Origin: Bacteroidota bacterium
Lineage (GTDB): Bacteria > Bacteroidota > Bacteroidia > Chitinophagales > UBA2359
Assembly: GCA_020629895.1 (NCBI GenBank)
Contig: JAHDCM010000037.1
Location: forward strand, 1-6,758
DNA: 6,758 nucleotides
Direction: 5' to 3'
Shown: positions 5,685 through 6,758 of the stretch, one piece after another
Layout of the letters: every line of letters starts with the position of its first letter
How positions within the stretch are numbered: position 1 is the stretch's first letter
Position numbers and translations under genes: made by a program
Notes under the pieces: generated by a model
Told to the model about the DNA's origin: nothing
Seen by the model: only the letters and a program-made list of their open reading frames with translations
The model's database searches: none

Positions 5685-6758
5685 TTACTCAACGATAAAC
5701 TTTTCGTTAATCACTGTTTGACCATCTGTAATGCTCAAGATATAGATACCAGGAACGAAACTAGAAGCATCCATGCTATAAGTATTCACACCTGCATTTG
5801 TTTGAGCGATACGGTTTGCTAATTGCTTACCTGTTACATCGTAAATATTAATTTGGATTTCTTTTGCAGAATCTGCAGTTAACACTACTTGTAACTCATC
5901 TTGTACAGGAACTGGACGGATACTACCAAAACCGAAGTTAGATTCTCCTCTTGTTACAAACTCAACTTCAGAGTAAGCAATAGACCCATCTAGGTCTACT
6001 AAACGTAAACGATAGTAAGTGGTACCAGCTAATGCTTGCTTATCTTCGAAAGAGTAAGACTGAAGCGTAGTAGAATTACCTGCTGCGTCAACTGTTCCGA
6101 TTTGTTCGAAGTTTTCACCATCAACAGAACGTTCAACAGCGAAGAAATCACCATTTACTTCTGTAGCTGTTTGCCAGTTTAAGATATTGCTATAAGTAGC
6201 CGCTTCTACACCAAAACCAAGTAATTCGATTGGTGTTTTCTTACATTCTACTTCATCAGAGAAAGTATGTGTGCAACCAGCAGCATCGGTAACGCTTAAT
6301 GTAAAGCTACTTCCATCTTCTAATGTGAAAGAAATATTTTCACCTTGTCCAAACTGCCCATTAACAGGACCAGATACAATAAATGGAGGTAAACCACCCG
6401 TAATAGCGATATTGTATAATTGGAAACCAGAATTCTGAAAACATTCCTTATTATCAGTAATCACAATTGGAGCAGCCGCTTGTACTGGCACACCAGGTGT
6501 TACACGTGTACATGGATGACTTAAATCTTCAGGTTGGAAACCATCGTCACATCCACCTACAATTACAGCTGAAATATATAATTGACTATTACCACCAACA
6601 GCAATCTCTTCATAAGTAAAGGTTCCTGTTTCATTAGCAGCGATAATAGTACCAGCCGCTTGCCCACCAGCAGTATGTAATGCATAAATCACACAACCAG
6701 TTACTACTTCATTTCCATTGTCGTCTTCAGCAGTACCTAATACTTCTCCTACGGAAGC
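5685..6758 (-). CDS. Secreted T9SS cargo protein, C-terminal part (sorting domain)
   Basis: The frame is open from the window edge to a TAA at 5687-5685, giving 357 residues without a natural start, so the N-terminus, signal peptide and any catalytic domain lie outside. A GTG at 6692-6690 could be mistaken for a start, but the frame continues upstream with the same composition. The N-terminal third (6480-6758) is a small-residue-rich beta domain with scattered cysteines. An Ig/SprB-repeat-like segment (about 6240-6480; GGLPPF, then LSVTDAAGCTHTF) follows. Next comes a fibronectin-like segment (about 5950-6225; NILNWQTATEVNGDFFAVERS, then YYRLRLVDLDGS) that commonly precedes the sorting domain. 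The last 80 or so residues form the type A sorting domain: RPVPVQDELQV, IQINIYDVTGKQL, SSFVPGIYILSITDG, ending EKFIVE. Such proteins cross the outer membrane by T9SS and are released or anchored at the surface. The actual activity cannot be told from this part. It is convergent with the ATPase gene and shares its terminator. Confidence 0.88.
   Translation of the reverse strand, partial: ASVGEVLGTAEDDNGNEVVTGCVIYALHTAGGQAAGTIIAANETGTFTYEEIAVGGNSQLYISAVIVGGCDDGFQPEDLSHPCTRVTPGVPVQAAAPIVITDNKECFQNSGFQLYNIAITGGLPPFIVSGPVNGQFGQGENISFTLEDGSSFTLSVTDAAGCTHTFSDEVECKKTPIELLGFGVEAATYSNILNWQTATEVNGDFFAVERSVDGENFEQIGTVDAAGNSTTLQSYSFEDKQALAGTTYYRLRLVDLDGSIAYSEVEFVTRGESNFGFGSIRPVPVQDELQVVLTADSAKEIQINIYDVTGKQLANRIAQTNAGVNTYSMDASSFVPGIYILSITDGQTVINEKFIVE

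Noticed and set aside
6690..6692. GTG as the true start of the secreted protein
   Set aside because: The same frame stays open for 22 further codons to the window edge with similar composition, and there is no signal peptide after the GTG, so the gene is truncated by the window.

Overview
The window looks like chromosomal DNA of a Bacteroidota bacterium, possibly of the Saprospiria type. Three things point there: a secreted protein ending in a type IX secretion (T9SS) sorting domain, AT-rich genes without clear Shine-Dalgarno sites, and a TAnnTTTG-type promoter box. The genus is a guess; no rRNA or other taxonomic marker is present.

Layout. (1) Positions 1-306, minus strand: the first 102 residues of urocanate hydratase (HutU, histidine degradation), cut by the window edge, with a Bacteroidota-type promoter box at 353-360. 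(2) Positions 307-666: an intergenic region holding a compact GC-rich element at 430-627. It folds on paper into a three-way junction: a closing helix GCGTG/CACGC, a roughly 104-nt branched arm A, and a second arm B with a perfect 13-bp stem. Short boxes at the junction resemble, from memory, a dispersed repeat seen in other Bacteroidota. I do not recognise it as a named RNA family, and it is the most interesting object here. (3) Positions 667-5571, plus strand: one very large gene for a 1634-residue coiled-coil AAA+ ATPase of the kind annotated as 'DNA repair ATPase' (DUF3686-like). (4) Positions 5614-5661: a strong hairpin terminator, probably bidirectional. (5) Positions 5685-6758, minus strand: the C-terminal 357 residues of a secreted T9SS cargo protein, convergent with the ATPase gene and cut at the window edge.

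The three protein genes have no obvious shared pathway: cytosolic histidine catabolism, a cytosolic ATPase and an exported protein. The link worth testing is between the structured element and the ATPase gene. The element ends only 39 nt before the ATPase start codon with no terminator between them, so it could be a long structured 5' leader, an independent small RNA, or a passive repeat that landed there.
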